In this document: positions 1 through 9,242 of the stretch, in pieces
How positions within the stretch are numbered: the stretch's first letter is position 1
How the letters are laid out: the number at the start of each line of letters is the position of its first letter
Source of the DNA: Haloarcula sp. CBA1129
GTDB lineage: Archaea > Halobacteriota > Halobacteria > Halobacteriales > Haloarculaceae
Assembly: GCF_008729015.1 (NCBI RefSeq)
Contig: NZ_RKSM01000001.1
Coordinates: forward strand, 62,001 to 126,000
Direction: 5' to 3'
DNA length: 64,000 bases
Program-made: the position numbers and the translations under genes
The notes under the pieces: model-generated
What the model was told of the DNA's origin: nothing
Database searches by the model: none
Seen by the model: the letters and a program-made list of their open reading frames with translations, nothing else

Positions 1-105
1 CACCGTCACATCGTAGCGGTCGGCGAGCGCCATCCCGAGGGCAACGGTGCTCGTCGTCTTGCCAGTTCCGCCCTTCCCACTGGCGACCGCGAACACTTCG
101 ACCAT
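1..105 (-). CDS. MinD/ParA-family P-loop ATPase, N-terminal fragment
   Basis: Only the first 35 codons lie in the window; the gene runs off the left edge. The visible N-terminus begins MVEVFAVASGKGGTGKTT, a deviant Walker A motif (KGGTGKTT) typical of MinD/ParA/Mrp ATPases. These dimerise on ATP and position cellular structures or load cofactors. The ATG at 105 is preceded by a TATA-like element about 25 nt upstream, so the transcript is probably leaderless. Its target cannot be told from this fragment. It is transcribed in the same direction as cbiP but has its own promoter. Confidence 0.8.
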   Translation of the reverse strand, partial: MVEVFAVASGKGGTGKTTSTVALGMALADRYDVTV

Positions 106-127
106 TGGGGAATATTGCGAGCTAGCT

Positions 128-138
128 GTATATAAATT
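128..138 (-). promoter_or_regulatory. TATA box of the MinD-like gene
   Basis: On the minus strand this reads AAATTTATATA, centred about 27 nt before the ATG at 105. That is the usual spacing for a leaderless haloarchaeal promoter. Confidence 0.5.
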
Positions 139-165
139 TCCGGAATTTAAGAGAGTATCAAACAC

Positions 166-1644
166 TCACTGGTCGGGCAGTCCGAGCGGTCTCAGGTCGA
201 TGTGCTCGGCGATGAGGCCGGCCGCTCGTTCGTACGGGTCCCCGTCGTCTCGCTCGCGCGTCGCTGGCGGCTCGATACCGGCAGCCTCGAACACATTTCG
301 CACAAAGGTATCTCTCGCGGTGTCGTTGACGAAGAGGTCGTGCAGGTAGGTTCCGAGAACGCTGTCGGTCGCTGCCCCGTCGCTGTCGAACGGCCGGGCT
401 ACCTCGTCGGTCAGCGTCGAGTCGCCCATGTGAATCTCGTAGCCCTCAACAGTCCCACTCGCTCCGGAGAGCGGTCCGACCCCATCGAGGTCCCGCTGGA
501 CGTGCTCGACCGTCTTCGATTCGCTGAACTCCGTCGTCACGGGGAGCAGTCCCAGACCGTCCACTCGGTCCCCGTCGCCGGTCCCCTCGATGTCGGCGTT
601 TGTGATCTCCTCGCCGAGCATCTGGTAGCCGCCACAGAGACCGACGACGGGACCGCCGAACGCCCGTAGCCGGTCCCCGAACCCAGCGTCGGTAAGCGCC
701 AGCAGGTCGTCGACGGTGTTCTTGCTCCCCGGCAAGACCACCGCGTCGGCATCGTCGAGTCCGCCGTCGGGCGGAACGTACGCGACTCGGACGCCGGGCT
801 CGCGGGCGAGTGGCTGGAGGTCTGTGAAGTTCGAGATGCGCGGGAGTCGCGGGACGGCGACAGTGACGCTCTCGTCGGCGGGCACGCCGTCGTCAGCGCC
901 GACCACGGAGCGCTCGCCGACCGGCGGCAGCGCGACGCTATCTTCTTCGGGGAGTCCGGGGTCGTCGTAGGGAATCACGCCGAGGACGGGCACGTCGGTT
1001 CGGTCCTCGAACTCCTCGATTCCGGGCTCCAGCAGCGAGCGGTCGCCGCGGAACTTCGTGATGACTGCGCCGGCCACTTGATCCCGGATGTCGTCGGGAA
1101 CGAGTTCGAGCGTGCCGACGAGCGAGGCGAACACGCCGCCGCGTTCGATGTCGGCGACGAGCAGGATGTCGGCGTCGGCGAACCGGGCCGTCTCGACGTT
1201 CGCAAGGTCGCGGTCGTGGAGGTTGATTTCGGCGATAGAGCCAGCGCCCTCGGCGACGATGACGTCGTGGGACTGCGCGAGTCGGCCGTGGGCCGCGCGT
1301 GCGGCCTCCAGCGCGTCCGCCCAGTGCTCGTCGTAGTAGCCACGGGCCTCGAAGTGGCCGACCGCTTCGCCGTGCAGAATAAGCTGTGATTCGCCGTCAC
1401 CTCGCGGTTTCAGCAGGACGGGATTGTGGTCGGTCGCGGGCACGACGCCGGCCGCGCGAGCCTGAACGTACTGGGACACGCCGACCTCGCCGCCCGGCGT
1501 CGCCCGAGCGTTGTTGCTCATGTTCTGGGCTTTGAACGGCGCGACCGAGACACCGCAGTCGGCCAGATAGCGACAGAGTCCGGCCGCGACGGTGGACTTG
1601 CCGACGTGGCTGGCCGTCCCGGCGACCAGCAGCGTGTGGGCCAT
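166..1644 (-). CDS. cbiP: Cobyric acid synthase (glutamine-hydrolysing)
   Basis: This enzyme amidates four carboxylates of adenosylcobyrinic acid a,c-diamide, using glutamine and ATP, to give adenosylcobyric acid in the cytoplasm. The 492-residue protein has the usual two parts. An N-terminal dethiobiotin-synthetase-like domain starts [18 protein letters not shown] and continues with the family signature [12 protein letters not shown]-terminal class I glutamine amidotransferase-like domain carries the nucleophile Cys337 in GLCGGYQ and His435 in TYLHDLF. Full length for CobQ/CbiP. It heads the cobalamin cluster, although the satD pair now separates it from cobO. No riboswitch-like structure is seen upstream. 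Confidence 0.96.
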   Translation of the reverse strand: MAHTLLVAGTASHVGKSTVAAGLCRYLADCGVSVAPFKAQNMSNNARATPGGEVGVSQYVQARAAGVVPATDHNPVLLKPRGDGESQLILHGEAVGHFEARGYYDEHWADALEAARAAHGRLAQSHDVIVAEGAGSIAEINLHDRDLANVETARFADADILLVADIERGGVFASLVGTLELVPDDIRDQVAGAVITKFRGDRSLLEPGIEEFEDRTDVPVLGVIPYDDPGLPEEDSVALPPVGERSVVGADDGVPADESVTVAVPRLPRISNFTDLQPLAREPGVRVAYVPPDGGLDDADAVVLPGSKNTVDDLLALTDAGFGDRLRAFGGPVVGLCGGYQMLGEEITNADIEGTGDGDRVDGLGLLPVTTEFSESKTVEHVQRDLDGVGPLSGASGTVEGYEIHMGDSTLTDEVARPFDSDGAATDSVLGTYLHDLFVNDTARDTFVRNVFEAAGIEPPATRERDDGDPYERAAGLIAEHIDLRPLGLPDQ

Positions 1645-1812
1645 CAGGCTGTGTTGGGAGACGAACGCACTGGTGTCTTTCGCTCAGATGACTAAACTGA
1701 TATCCATTTAACACCACCTCATTAATCGAATCCGGGTTAGCAGTTCACGCGATATTCAATGTTAAACAGTTTAACCAAAATAAGTAAACCCTATCAGGTT
1801 GAGTCAGCGAGT

Positions 1813-2454
1813 ATGGCGGAACGGTGGTGCGTCATCATCGGTGATGTCATCGGGTCACGGTCAGTCACAGATAGAGAGGCGTTGCGGGCGTCGCTCAATC
1901 AGGGCGTGTCACGAGCGACCGACGCACTCGCCGACCAGACGGTTGCGCCGTTCTCGGTGTTGAAGGGGGTTGACGAAGTCGGAGGGGTCATCAGAAACCC
2001 CGGACATGCTTACCGCGCTATCCGGGAAATCACCGAATCGATACACCCGACTGCGATTCGGTTTGCGGTTGTCCACGGAGAAGTTGACGTGGGGATGACA
2101 ACGAGCGAGGTTTCAGAGATGGATGGCCCTGCGTTCCACAAAGCAGATACGTTGCTAGCTGACATCACGGAAAACGGTCGGGCCGTTGCGCTGCACGATC
2201 CTGTCGTGAAGTCTTGGCTACTTTCACTGCTTGCCGACCAGATACACCTGCTGTTTGCGTGGAAACAGGAATGGACGCCACACCAAGCGTCAATCGTTCG
2301 TGAGTACCGCGAAAGAAAGAGTATGCAGGCGTTGGCTGACGACCGAGACGTATCGATTCAGGCCGTCTCACAGACGCTTTCGCGGGCAAAGGCGAAGATG
2401 GTACTGTCAACCGAAGCGAATCTTGAAGCGGCTATGACGGAGGTCTGGGAATGA
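1813..2454 (+). CDS. satD: SatD-family protein
   Basis: The 213-residue protein resembles the SatD family, named from a streptococcal secretion and acid-tolerance locus; its biochemical role is unknown. The N-terminal part (MAERWCVIIGDVIGSR) matches the family's opening strand. The C-terminal segment, about residues 155-205, reads like a sigma-70 region 4-type helix-turn-helix (QALADDRDVSIQAVSQTLSR), suggesting DNA binding. An in-frame ATG exists at 1759, but 1813 begins exactly at the conserved domain. Its stop overlaps the next gene's start by 4 nt, so the two are co-transcribed. Base composition is lower in GC than the flanking cobalamin genes, and it sits between cbiP and cobO on the opposite strand. 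Confidence 0.75.
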   Translation: MAERWCVIIGDVIGSRSVTDREALRASLNQGVSRATDALADQTVAPFSVLKGVDEVGGVIRNPGHAYRAIREITESIHPTAIRFAVVHGEVDVGMTTSEVSEMDGPAFHKADTLLADITENGRAVALHDPVVKSWLLSLLADQIHLLFAWKQEWTPHQASIVREYRERKSMQALADDRDVSIQAVSQTLSRAKAKMVLSTEANLEAAMTEVWE

Positions 2455-2891
2455 GTTCTGTGAGTTGGCGGACACCAGCGTCAGCCGTAGTCACAGTCGG
2501 TGCTATCCTTTGTCTTGTCTGGGCGACCGGTGATTTGACCTCGTCTATATCATTTCGCTCAGCGGTCGTAATTGGTGCCGGGTACGCTCTGTTGCTGTCG
2601 ACAAGTGGGACCATGGTCTCCGGCGCTCTCCAATACGCCGGTGCCGATGTGAGTGAAGAAGAAGCGGATACGGGACGTGCGGTCGGGAAAGTGGAGAATG
2701 TTCTGATACTTACGTTGACGCTACTCGGCGCATACACGGCACTAGGGCTGGTGTTTACCGCAAAATCAATCGTCCGCTGGCAAGATATCTCCAGTGGGAA
2801 CACGACGTATTATCTCACGGGGAGTATCGCCAACGTGACGTACTCGCTAGTCTTCGGCGTCTGTCTTGACTATCTGCTTGGTGCCGTTTAG
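2451..2891 (+). CDS. DUF3307-like small membrane protein, partner of SatD
   Basis: A 146-residue protein with about four hydrophobic segments, overlapping satD by 4 nt. The C-terminal stretch (LVFTAKSIVRWQDI, followed by YYLTGSIANVTYSLVFG) resembles the end of DUF3307 membrane proteins, which usually accompany satD in bacteria. Those proteins are nearer 240 residues, so this would be a short version lacking the N-terminal membrane region. The function is unknown. It ends 3 nt into the convergent cobO 3' end. The family assignment rests on remembered motif similarity and genomic pairing. Confidence 0.6.
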   Translation: MSSVSWRTPASAVVTVGAILCLVWATGDLTSSISFRSAVVIGAGYALLLSTSGTMVSGALQYAGADVSEEEADTGRAVGKVENVLILTLTLLGAYTALGLVFTAKSIVRWQDISSGNTTYYLTGSIANVTYSLVFGVCLDYLLGAV

Positions 2892-3538
2892 AATTCTGTG
2901 CCTTTCCGCGCGCCCTGTCCAGCGTCGATGGGGTGTTTCTCCTTGCTGACCTCCGTGATGAGGTCCGCGTGGTCGGTCAGGAACTCTGGCCGTTCGTGTC
3001 CGCCTGTCAGGACGAGTTCAAGGTCGTCGGGCTTGGCCTCGATAAGCCCGAGTACGTCTTCGGGGTTGACGAGGCCGCGGTTCGCGGCGTAGAGAATCTC
3101 GTCGAAGACGAGCATATTGACGCCCTCCTCTGGTGGCCCGTCGGCGTCCCGCGGCGTCGAGAGGTCGGCGTCAGCACTGGCTTGAACGAGTTCCTGTGCC
3201 CGGTCGAGTGCTCCCTTCGCGCGGGCCTCGTGCTCGTCGTCCTCGCTCCCGTCGAGGAAGCCGTGCCAGCCGTAGTGGCCGGCGTTCTCGTAGGAGAAGC
3301 CCGGCAGCGCGGCGATAGCGTTGTACTCACCGCGCACGTCCTCGACGGTGCTGGTCCCGCCTTTCATGAACTGCAGGAGGTGGACCCGATAGCCGTGGCC
3401 GACGGCGCGGGTCGCCATCCCCAGTGCCGCCGTCGTCTTGCCCTTGCCGTCGCCCCACCAGACCTGTACCAGCCCGAACTCCTCGGGTGTGCTCGGACTG
3501 ATGGGCTCGGCGGTCGGTCCGGCCGTGTTGTCGCTCAT
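2888..3538 (-). CDS. cobO: Cob(I)yrinic acid a,c-diamide adenosyltransferase
   Basis: This enzyme transfers the 5'-deoxyadenosyl group of ATP to cob(I)alamin or corrinoid precursors. The 216-residue protein belongs to the CobA/CobO/BtuR family. It has a P-loop close to the N-terminus (VWWGDGKGKTTAALGMATRA), the LLQFMKG strand, and the typical end HPIDAGQGARKGTEF, where the bacterial family has IxAGIxARxGIE. An N-terminal acidic extension of about 25 residues is haloarchaeal in style. It lies 69 bp upstream of nothing transcribed in the same sense except cbiP beyond the satD pair; cbiZ follows on its 5' side in the same orientation. Confidence 0.95.
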   Translation of the reverse strand: MSDNTAGPTAEPISPSTPEEFGLVQVWWGDGKGKTTAALGMATRAVGHGYRVHLLQFMKGGTSTVEDVRGEYNAIAALPGFSYENAGHYGWHGFLDGSEDDEHEARAKGALDRAQELVQASADADLSTPRDADGPPEEGVNMLVFDEILYAANRGLVNPEDVLGLIEAKPDDLELVLTGGHERPEFLTDHADLITEVSKEKHPIDAGQGARKGTEF

Positions 3539-3607
3539 GCCAGTCTGTTCGACCGGATTCTGTTTAGCCGTTTGGACTTCGGGAACGTCGCGCGAGACAC
3601 TGATCTG

Positions 3608-4312
3608 TCACGGCTCGAAAACCACAGTGTCCCGGTCGGTGACGACGCCGTACGCCGCGTCCTCGACGGTCGGCAACGCATCCCCGTCGTAGCGGGCGGC
3701 CAGACTTGCCCGGATGGCATCACGGACACAGACGCGGGCAGCGGCCCCAACTTCTGTTGCACTGCCGGCGAAGGATGCGCGCTCAGCGCTCGGGACACAG
3801 CCGACGATGGCCGCGTCCGATGTTGTTCCCGGAACGCCCGCTGTGTCGAGTAGCGTCGCGGCCTTCGCCTCGACGGCCGTGCCAAGCAGCGTCGCCAGCG
3901 CGCCGTCGTCCAGCGCGCGGTCGACGCCGACAATGAGATTGACCGTTCCGGGTCGCCAGTCGGGGCTGTCAGACGGACCGGCGGCCGCATCCGGCGTCGC
4001 CCCCGCCGTCATCGGCAACGCCGCAGGGTTCGAGATGCCAGCGGTTGCCAGCACCGACACCGGGCCACAGCGGGCACAGCGGGCGTGTTCCATGTGGACG
4101 CCGGTGAGCAACGCCGGACCGGCGGGGAAGCCGGTCGCGGACAGCCGCTCAGCGCGGTACGTGTCGAGGTCAGTCCGTTCGAACCCTTCCGGGACGGTGA
4201 CGTTGTAGACTGTGTCGGCGGTCCGGTAGCCCCCGTCCCACGCCGTCGAGAGCCAGTGTGCTCCCTCGCGGCGAATCTGACAGACGCCGTCCCGAACGGT
4301 CGTCTCAAACAT
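3608..4312 (-). CDS. cbiZ: Adenosylcobinamide amidohydrolase
   Basis: CbiZ removes the aminopropanol side chain from adenosylcobinamide, giving adenosylcobyric acid so that scavenged incomplete corrinoids can re-enter synthesis. The 234-residue protein shows the family core: STAWDGGYRTADTVYNVTVP near the N-terminus, then TGVHMEHARC and ATAGISNPAALP, and later VNLIVGVDRAL. Its start overlaps the end of cobD by 8 nt, implying co-transcription. With cobD and cbiB nearby, the cluster serves both de novo attachment of aminopropanol phosphate and salvage. Confidence 0.93.
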   Translation of the reverse strand: MFETTVRDGVCQIRREGAHWLSTAWDGGYRTADTVYNVTVPEGFERTDLDTYRAERLSATGFPAGPALLTGVHMEHARCARCGPVSVLATAGISNPAALPMTAGATPDAAAGPSDSPDWRPGTVNLIVGVDRALDDGALATLLGTAVEAKAATLLDTAGVPGTTSDAAIVGCVPSAERASFAGSATEVGAAARVCVRDAIRASLAARYDGDALPTVEDAAYGVVTDRDTVVFEP

Positions 4313-5363
4313 CTAGCGCGTCCAGCAGCCGGTCGTTTTCCTCGGGGGCTCTGACGGCGACGCGGATGTGCGAGCCGAGACCGCGGAACGTTCGGGCGTC
4401 GCGGAGGGCAAGACCAGCTTCGCGGGCCGAGGCAAGGATGTCATCGACGGACTTGTCCGCGTCGCTGACCGACAGCAGGAGGAACGGTGCATCGGAAGGA
4501 AACACGTCGAACCGCGCCGAGAGCCGGTCACGCATCCGTGCTCGCTCGGACTCGACATGGGCCTTTGTCTCGGCGACGAACTCAGTCTGGCCGTAGCAGT
4601 GTGTCCCGACCGCGGCCGCCGGCGCGCTCATCGACCAGGCGCGGCGTGCGGTAGCGAGTCGGTCCAGCACCTCGCCCGAGCCGACAGCGTAGCCCATTCG
4701 GATACCGGGAAGGCCGAACAGTTTCGTCAGCGAGCGCGCGACGACGACCCCCTCTCGGCCTGCCAGCGACCGTTTGTCGGTGAATCCGAGAAAGGCCTCG
4801 TCGACCAGCAGTGTTGTCCCGGCCGCGAGACAGTCGTCGGCGAAGGCCCGGAGCGCCGGCGAGTCGGCGGCCTCTCCGGTCGGATTGTTCGGGTTACAGA
4901 CGATTGCCAGCGCGTGGCCGGACGGGTCGGCAGTCAGCAGTTCGTCGTGTGGAACGAACTCCGGTGTCCCGCCCTGTAGACGGACCTCGCGGGCGTACTC
5001 GCCGAAACTGGGGAACGGGACGAGCACCCGATCCCCCGCTCGGACCGTTGTCTGGATCGCCAAACGTATCGCTTCGAGGCCGCCGGCCGTTGGTATCACC
5101 TGCTCCGGCTCGCAACTGACAACGGACGCCGCGGCCGCTCGGAATTCGGGGTAGTCGTCCGCCGGATACGAGCGGGCGGTCTCGAAGGTCTCTCGGTACG
5201 CTTTCCCTGCGTCCGGCGGGACGCGGGGGTTCGTGTTCGCGCTGAAGTCCAGCAGGTCCGGATCGTCGCTACTGCCGTGCGGAACGCGGCCGTCCGGACC
5301 GATAGCGTCTTCGGCCCTGCCACCACCACCCGCCCGCAAGCTCTCGACCGAATCAGGATCCAT
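4305..5363 (-). CDS. cobD: L-threonine-O-3-phosphate decarboxylase
   Basis: A PLP enzyme of aminotransferase fold type I that makes (R)-1-aminopropan-2-ol O-2-phosphate, the linker attached by CbiB. The 352-residue protein has DFSANTNPRVPPD near the N-terminus, the IVCNPNNPTGEA signature, and the Schiff-base lysine Lys214 in RSLTKLFGLPGIRMGY. The sequence is close to histidinol-phosphate aminotransferase (HisC), so the product name depends on context. Neighbouring cbiZ, cobY, cobS and cbiB make CobD much more likely. It overlaps cbiZ by 8 nt. Confidence 0.88.
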   Translation of the reverse strand: MDPDSVESLRAGGGGRAEDAIGPDGRVPHGSSDDPDLLDFSANTNPRVPPDAGKAYRETFETARSYPADDYPEFRAAAASVVSCEPEQVIPTAGGLEAIRLAIQTTVRAGDRVLVPFPSFGEYAREVRLQGGTPEFVPHDELLTADPSGHALAIVCNPNNPTGEAADSPALRAFADDCLAAGTTLLVDEAFLGFTDKRSLAGREGVVVARSLTKLFGLPGIRMGYAVGSGEVLDRLATARRAWSMSAPAAAVGTHCYGQTEFVAETKAHVESERARMRDRLSARFDVFPSDAPFLLLSVSDADKSVDDILASAREAGLALRDARTFRGLGSHIRVAVRAPEENDRLLDALDV

Positions 5364-5575
5364 TGACGGAGATTACGGCGGGCGATGTGGAGAAGGTTTC
5401 GCGGCAGGCTCTCACTCTCAACTATCGTGCGCCAGCCACTGTGTCGTCCGCCACCTCACCGCTCTGCCTCCTCATCTCAGTTGCCGTTTCATACTGTCCC
5501 CAGAACGGTCACAGTGCAGTTGTTTTGGGAGTATCACCCGCTGACTGCACGGAGACCTGAGGCGGCCAGTCGAAC

Positions 5576-8500
5576 TCACTCTGCAGTATCGACGCCACGG
5601 AACTCGAACCGAGCGCCCCCGTCAGCGCTCTCGGTCACGGTGACTGTCCAGTCGTGTGCCTCGGCGATCTCCCGGACGATGGCGAGGCCGAACCCGGTCC
5701 CGTCCTCCGAGGTCGAGTACCCGCTCCGCAACACTTCCTCGCGTTCGTCCTCGGGGATGCCGGTGCCATCGTCAGCCACGTAAAAGCCCGAGCTGTCGGC
5801 AAGATCGCCGACGCTGACGGTGACACTGTCATCGGTCATCCCGGCCCGTGTCTCGGATTTCGTTTGCGCGTTTGATACCGGCGTTACGTCGCCCTCCTGT
5901 GCTTCCTCCGTCGAGACCGCTGTGCCGTGCTCGATACTGTTCCGAATAAGGTTCTCGAACAGTTGCTGGAGTCGCGTTGGGTCCGCGACTACCGGGTCTT
6001 CAGTGTCAGCTTCGAGCGTGGCCGTCCCGGTCTGGACGCTCCGCCAAGCCTGTTCGACTGCGTTTCCGATGGCGACCGGCTGAAGCTCGGCGACGGATTC
6101 TCCCTGACGGGCCAGTGTCAGGAGGTCGTCGATAAGTTCCTGCATACGGTTGAGCGACCGCTCGATGACTGGCAGATGTTCCCCCGACTGGTCCGCCTTG
6201 GCGAGTCGTGTCCGCCCCATTGCAACATCGAGTGGGTTCCGGAGGTCATGCGAGACGATGCTTGCGAACTCGTCGAGGCGCTCCTTCTGGCGCTCGACAT
6301 GGGCCTTGTACTCGGCCCGTTCGGTGATGTCGGTGGCGATACCACAGATCCCCGTGACGGTTCCCTCGTCGTCGTAAATCGGGTTCTTGAGTGTGAGGAA
6401 GGTCCGTGTGCCGTCGGTAGTCGGGACTTCTTCCTCGCGCTCGATCGATTTGCCGGTCTCTATCACCTCCCGGTCGTCAGCGCGAAATCGTTCGGCAGTT
6501 TGCTCCGGGAACAGTTCCGCATCAGTCTTGCCAACCGCGTCTATCGCCCCCTCGAGGAATATCTCCCGGAACCGTTGGTTTATGCGCTGATACCGTCCGT
6601 CGCTGTCCTTGACGAACACCAGTGCGGTCGTGGTTTCGAGGATCGTCTGGAGCTGTCGGTTCGCTCTGGCGAGTGTCTCTTCACGCTCTTTCCGAGCCGA
6701 GATATCGCGTCCGATGGCGGCGACTCGTGTCTCGCCCGCAGGATTTTTGACCCGGTCGAAGATGAACTCGTACGGAACGGGTTCGCCGTCGTCGTTCACG
6801 AGCGGTAGTTCCAGCGTGGTGTCGCCAGTCCGGAACGCGTCGGAGACGCGCTCGCAGTCCTCCGCTCGGAACAACGCCTCCCCATCCATCGAGGAGAGAG
6901 TGTCACCGGGATACCCGGTCACGCGCTCTAGGGGTTTGTTCCAGCGCCTGACCCGCCCGTTCTCATCGAGTAGGAAGAACACGTCGTCGACGGCATCCAG
7001 AATGTCATCAGTGAACTCCTTGTGCTGTCTCAGCGTCCGCTCTCGTTCTTTGAGCGCCCGCGTCGTCTGTTTCTGGTCAGTGATATCGAGGGTTGCTCCA
7101 CGGATGATGTCGTCTCGGTGCTCGGGCTGCTCCGAGATGACACGGAGCCATCGCTCCTTGCCCTCGCCCGTCATGATGCGATACTCCTGTGTGAGTCCCT
7201 CTCCCTCCGCAATGAGCCGTTCCGTTTCCGCTGCAACGCGGTCGTGGTCGTCGGGGTGAACGAAACTGAGCACGTCCTCCGGAGTCAGGGGGTCTCTCGG
7301 TGGGATCTCGAAGATCTCGAAAAGCTGGTCTGTCCACGTCGCCTCGTACGGCGGCTCGGAGATGTCGAGTTCCCACCCACCGACATCTGCGATCTGCTGG
7401 GTATGCCGGAGCAGATCGGTCGTCCGTTCGAGTTCCGCCGCCTGTCGCTTCTGATCGGTGATGTCGACCATCGCGCCGCGGCACTTGCTGAACTCACTCG
7501 CCTCTCCAACGGGGACGCCCATGGACCGCACCCACCGCGTCTCGCCGTCCGGCGTCACGATTCTGGCCTCGACGTCGAACGGTTCGCCGTCTGTCAAGAG
7601 CGCCGAGAGTGCATTCTTCACCTGCCTGCGATCTTCCGGGTGGAGCAACTCACCGGTCTGTTCTACGGGAACGTGCTCGTCAGGGTCCAGACCGTGAAGG
7701 TGGTAGAACCCCGCTGTCGGATTCCCCTCGTACGGCGGGCCGTCGGTCACATCGATTTCCCACCCCCCGACTGACGCGAGCTGCTCGGTCTGTGAGAGCA
7801 GGTCGCGCGTCCGCTCGAGTTTCTCGGTGCGCTCTTTCTTTCCTGTCACGTCGTGGCCCGATGCAACGAGCGAGACGATATCGCCGTTGTCGTCTCTGAC
7901 TGGCCGTATGTAGCCGTGATAGCTGAACTGCGTTGATTCGATTCTGGTGTGATCGATCTCGATCTCGACGTACTCGCCGGCGGCGGCGCGGTCGACCCAC
8001 TCTTGAACCTCGGCCGAATGCCCATCGGGCCACCACGATAGCTCCCAGAACGGCTGGCCGATGACCGTCTCTCGCGAGGCGTCGACCGCTTCCAGCGCCG
8101 TCTGGTTCGCCTTGCGGACTGTCCCATCCGGATCGAGAACGCCGACCAGTGTCTGTGGGTCCTGAAAGACGGCTTCGAATCGCCGTTCGCTCCGTTCGCG
8201 CTCCCGGCGGGCGCGCCGGCGCTCGACGGCGTTCCGGATGCGGTTGGCCAGAACCGTGTACTGGTCCGTGCTCCCGTCTTTCTGGAGGTAGTCCGTGACA
8301 CCCGCCGTGATGGCCTCGCTTGCAACACTCTCGTTTCCTTTCCCGGTAAAGAGCATGAACGGCAGATCCGGATAGCGATTCCGGACCTGATGGAACAGCT
8401 CTAACCCGTTTCGCTCCGGCATCTCGTAATCGCTGACGACACAGTCGAAACTATCGTCGAGGCGGGCTAAGGCGGTCTCGGGGCGCGTCTCCGTGACGAC

Positions 8501-8596
8501 TGTCAGGTCGTCGGCTGCTCGTTCGAGATACTCGGCCGCCATCTCGGCGAACCCCTGTGTGTCATCCACGTGGAGCACACGGATCGTATCGGCCAT
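5576..8596 (-). CDS. Receiver-PAS(x5)-histidine kinase
   Basis: A 1006-residue soluble sensor kinase. Residues 1-120 form a response-regulator receiver domain with the phospho-acceptor Asp56 in VVSDYEMP. Five PAS domains follow, at roughly 138-250, 272-385, 395-505, 520-640 and 645-770; two share the opening (S/D)VGGWE. A HisKA dimerisation helix carries His783 in IVSHDLRNP, and a HATPase_c domain ends the protein (ENLIRNSIEHG, DDGTGIPEDE, GTGFGLAIV). No membrane segment is seen, so the signal is cytoplasmic. No cognate output regulator is adjacent. It splits the cobalamin cluster between cobD and cobY, with 212 bp on the cobD side. A link to cobalamin or light sensing is untested. Confidence 0.92.
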   Translation of the reverse strand: MADTIRVLHVDDTQGFAEMAAEYLERAADDLTVVTETRPETALARLDDSFDCVVSDYEMPERNGLELFHQVRNRYPDLPFMLFTGKGNESVASEAITAGVTDYLQKDGSTDQYTVLANRIRNAVERRRARRERERSERRFEAVFQDPQTLVGVLDPDGTVRKANQTALEAVDASRETVIGQPFWELSWWPDGHSAEVQEWVDRAAAGEYVEIEIDHTRIESTQFSYHGYIRPVRDDNGDIVSLVASGHDVTGKKERTEKLERTRDLLSQTEQLASVGGWEIDVTDGPPYEGNPTAGFYHLHGLDPDEHVPVEQTGELLHPEDRRQVKNALSALLTDGEPFDVEARIVTPDGETRWVRSMGVPVGEASEFSKCRGAMVDITDQKRQAAELERTTDLLRHTQQIADVGGWELDISEPPYEATWTDQLFEIFEIPPRDPLTPEDVLSFVHPDDHDRVAAETERLIAEGEGLTQEYRIMTGEGKERWLRVISEQPEHRDDIIRGATLDITDQKQTTRALKERERTLRQHKEFTDDILDAVDDVFFLLDENGRVRRWNKPLERVTGYPGDTLSSMDGEALFRAEDCERVSDAFRTGDTTLELPLVNDDGEPVPYEFIFDRVKNPAGETRVAAIGRDISARKEREETLARANRQLQTILETTTALVFVKDSDGRYQRINQRFREIFLEGAIDAVGKTDAELFPEQTAERFRADDREVIETGKSIEREEEVPTTDGTRTFLTLKNPIYDDEGTVTGICGIATDITERAEYKAHVERQKERLDEFASIVSHDLRNPLDVAMGRTRLAKADQSGEHLPVIERSLNRMQELIDDLLTLARQGESVAELQPVAIGNAVEQAWRSVQTGTATLEADTEDPVVADPTRLQQLFENLIRNSIEHGTAVSTEEAQEGDVTPVSNAQTKSETRAGMTDDSVTVSVGDLADSSGFYVADDGTGIPEDEREEVLRSGYSTSEDGTGFGLAIVREIAEAHDWTVTVTESADGGARFEFRGVDTAE

Positions 8597-8687
8597 TATC
8601 GAACATACTGCCTCCCGGGTAATATTTGCTTACCAACCAACAAGTATCAGAGTGCGACCCGGGCCCACTCTTGCAACGTAGCCACGG

Positions 8688-9242
8688 TCACAGCCACTGT
8701 TCTGCGACGTGGGCGTCAGACAGCGTGTTCACGTTAACTGCGACGCGTCGGTCCCGCGTGAGCCAAGCATCATCGGGGCCGTCGCCGACGACGTTGACGC
8801 CCGTCGGCGCGACTTCTCTGTCGCCGTTTTCGAACGTCGTGTCGTCGCTCACACCGAGTCTTCGCTTCAGCGAAGCCGGGACCAGCACTGTCAGCGACCC
8901 GCCGCTGTGCTCGTCGAGTACGCGGTCAACTATCTCCCCGTCAAGCAGCGGCAGGTCGGCGGCGACGGTCAGTACCGGCCGTGAGAGCCGGTCGTCGTCG
9001 AGCGCCGCGTTGAGGTCCGCGACGTACCCCTCACCCGGCGTCTCGATACAGGGCACGTCCAGATATGTCCGCGTCTCCGGCGCGTTCGGCGACGTTACAG
9101 CGATAATCCGTTCGACGGTGCTATCCTGCAGTGCGCCGACGACCCGGTCAACCATCGGGACGCCGTCGACCCGGAACAGCGGTTTCTCGGCATCGGTGTC
9201 CAGTCGCGTCCCGCGCCCGCCACACATCACGAGAGCGTCCAT
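8688..9242 (-). CDS. cobY: GTP:adenosylcobinamide-phosphate guanylyltransferase
   Basis: The archaeal non-orthologous replacement of CobU; it makes AdoCbi-GDP from AdoCbi-phosphate and GTP. The 184-residue protein starts MDALVMCGGRGTRL, the GGxGTR nucleotidyltransferase motif of MobA-like folds, with EKPLF providing the conserved Lys. An upstream in-frame ATG at 9383 would add 47 arginine-rich residues read from inside cobS, so I use 9242. The gene overlaps the end of cobS by 16 nt. Confidence 0.93.
   Translation of the reverse strand: MDALVMCGGRGTRLDTDAEKPLFRVDGVPMVDRVVGALQDSTVERIIAVTSPNAPETRTYLDVPCIETPGEGYVADLNAALDDDRLSRPVLTVAADLPLLDGEIVDRVLDEHSGGSLTVLVPASLKRRLGVSDDTTFENGDREVAPTGVNVVGDGPDDAWLTRDRRVAVNVNTLSDAHVAEQWL

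Noticed and set aside
1645-1758. Cobalamin riboswitch upstream of cbiP
   Set aside because: I see no B12-box-like motif or suitable structure, and these riboswitches are essentially bacterial.
4305-5363. Histidinol-phosphate aminotransferase (HisC)
   Set aside because: The fold is shared, but the overlapping cbiZ and the nearby cobY, cobS and cbiB genes favour CobD.
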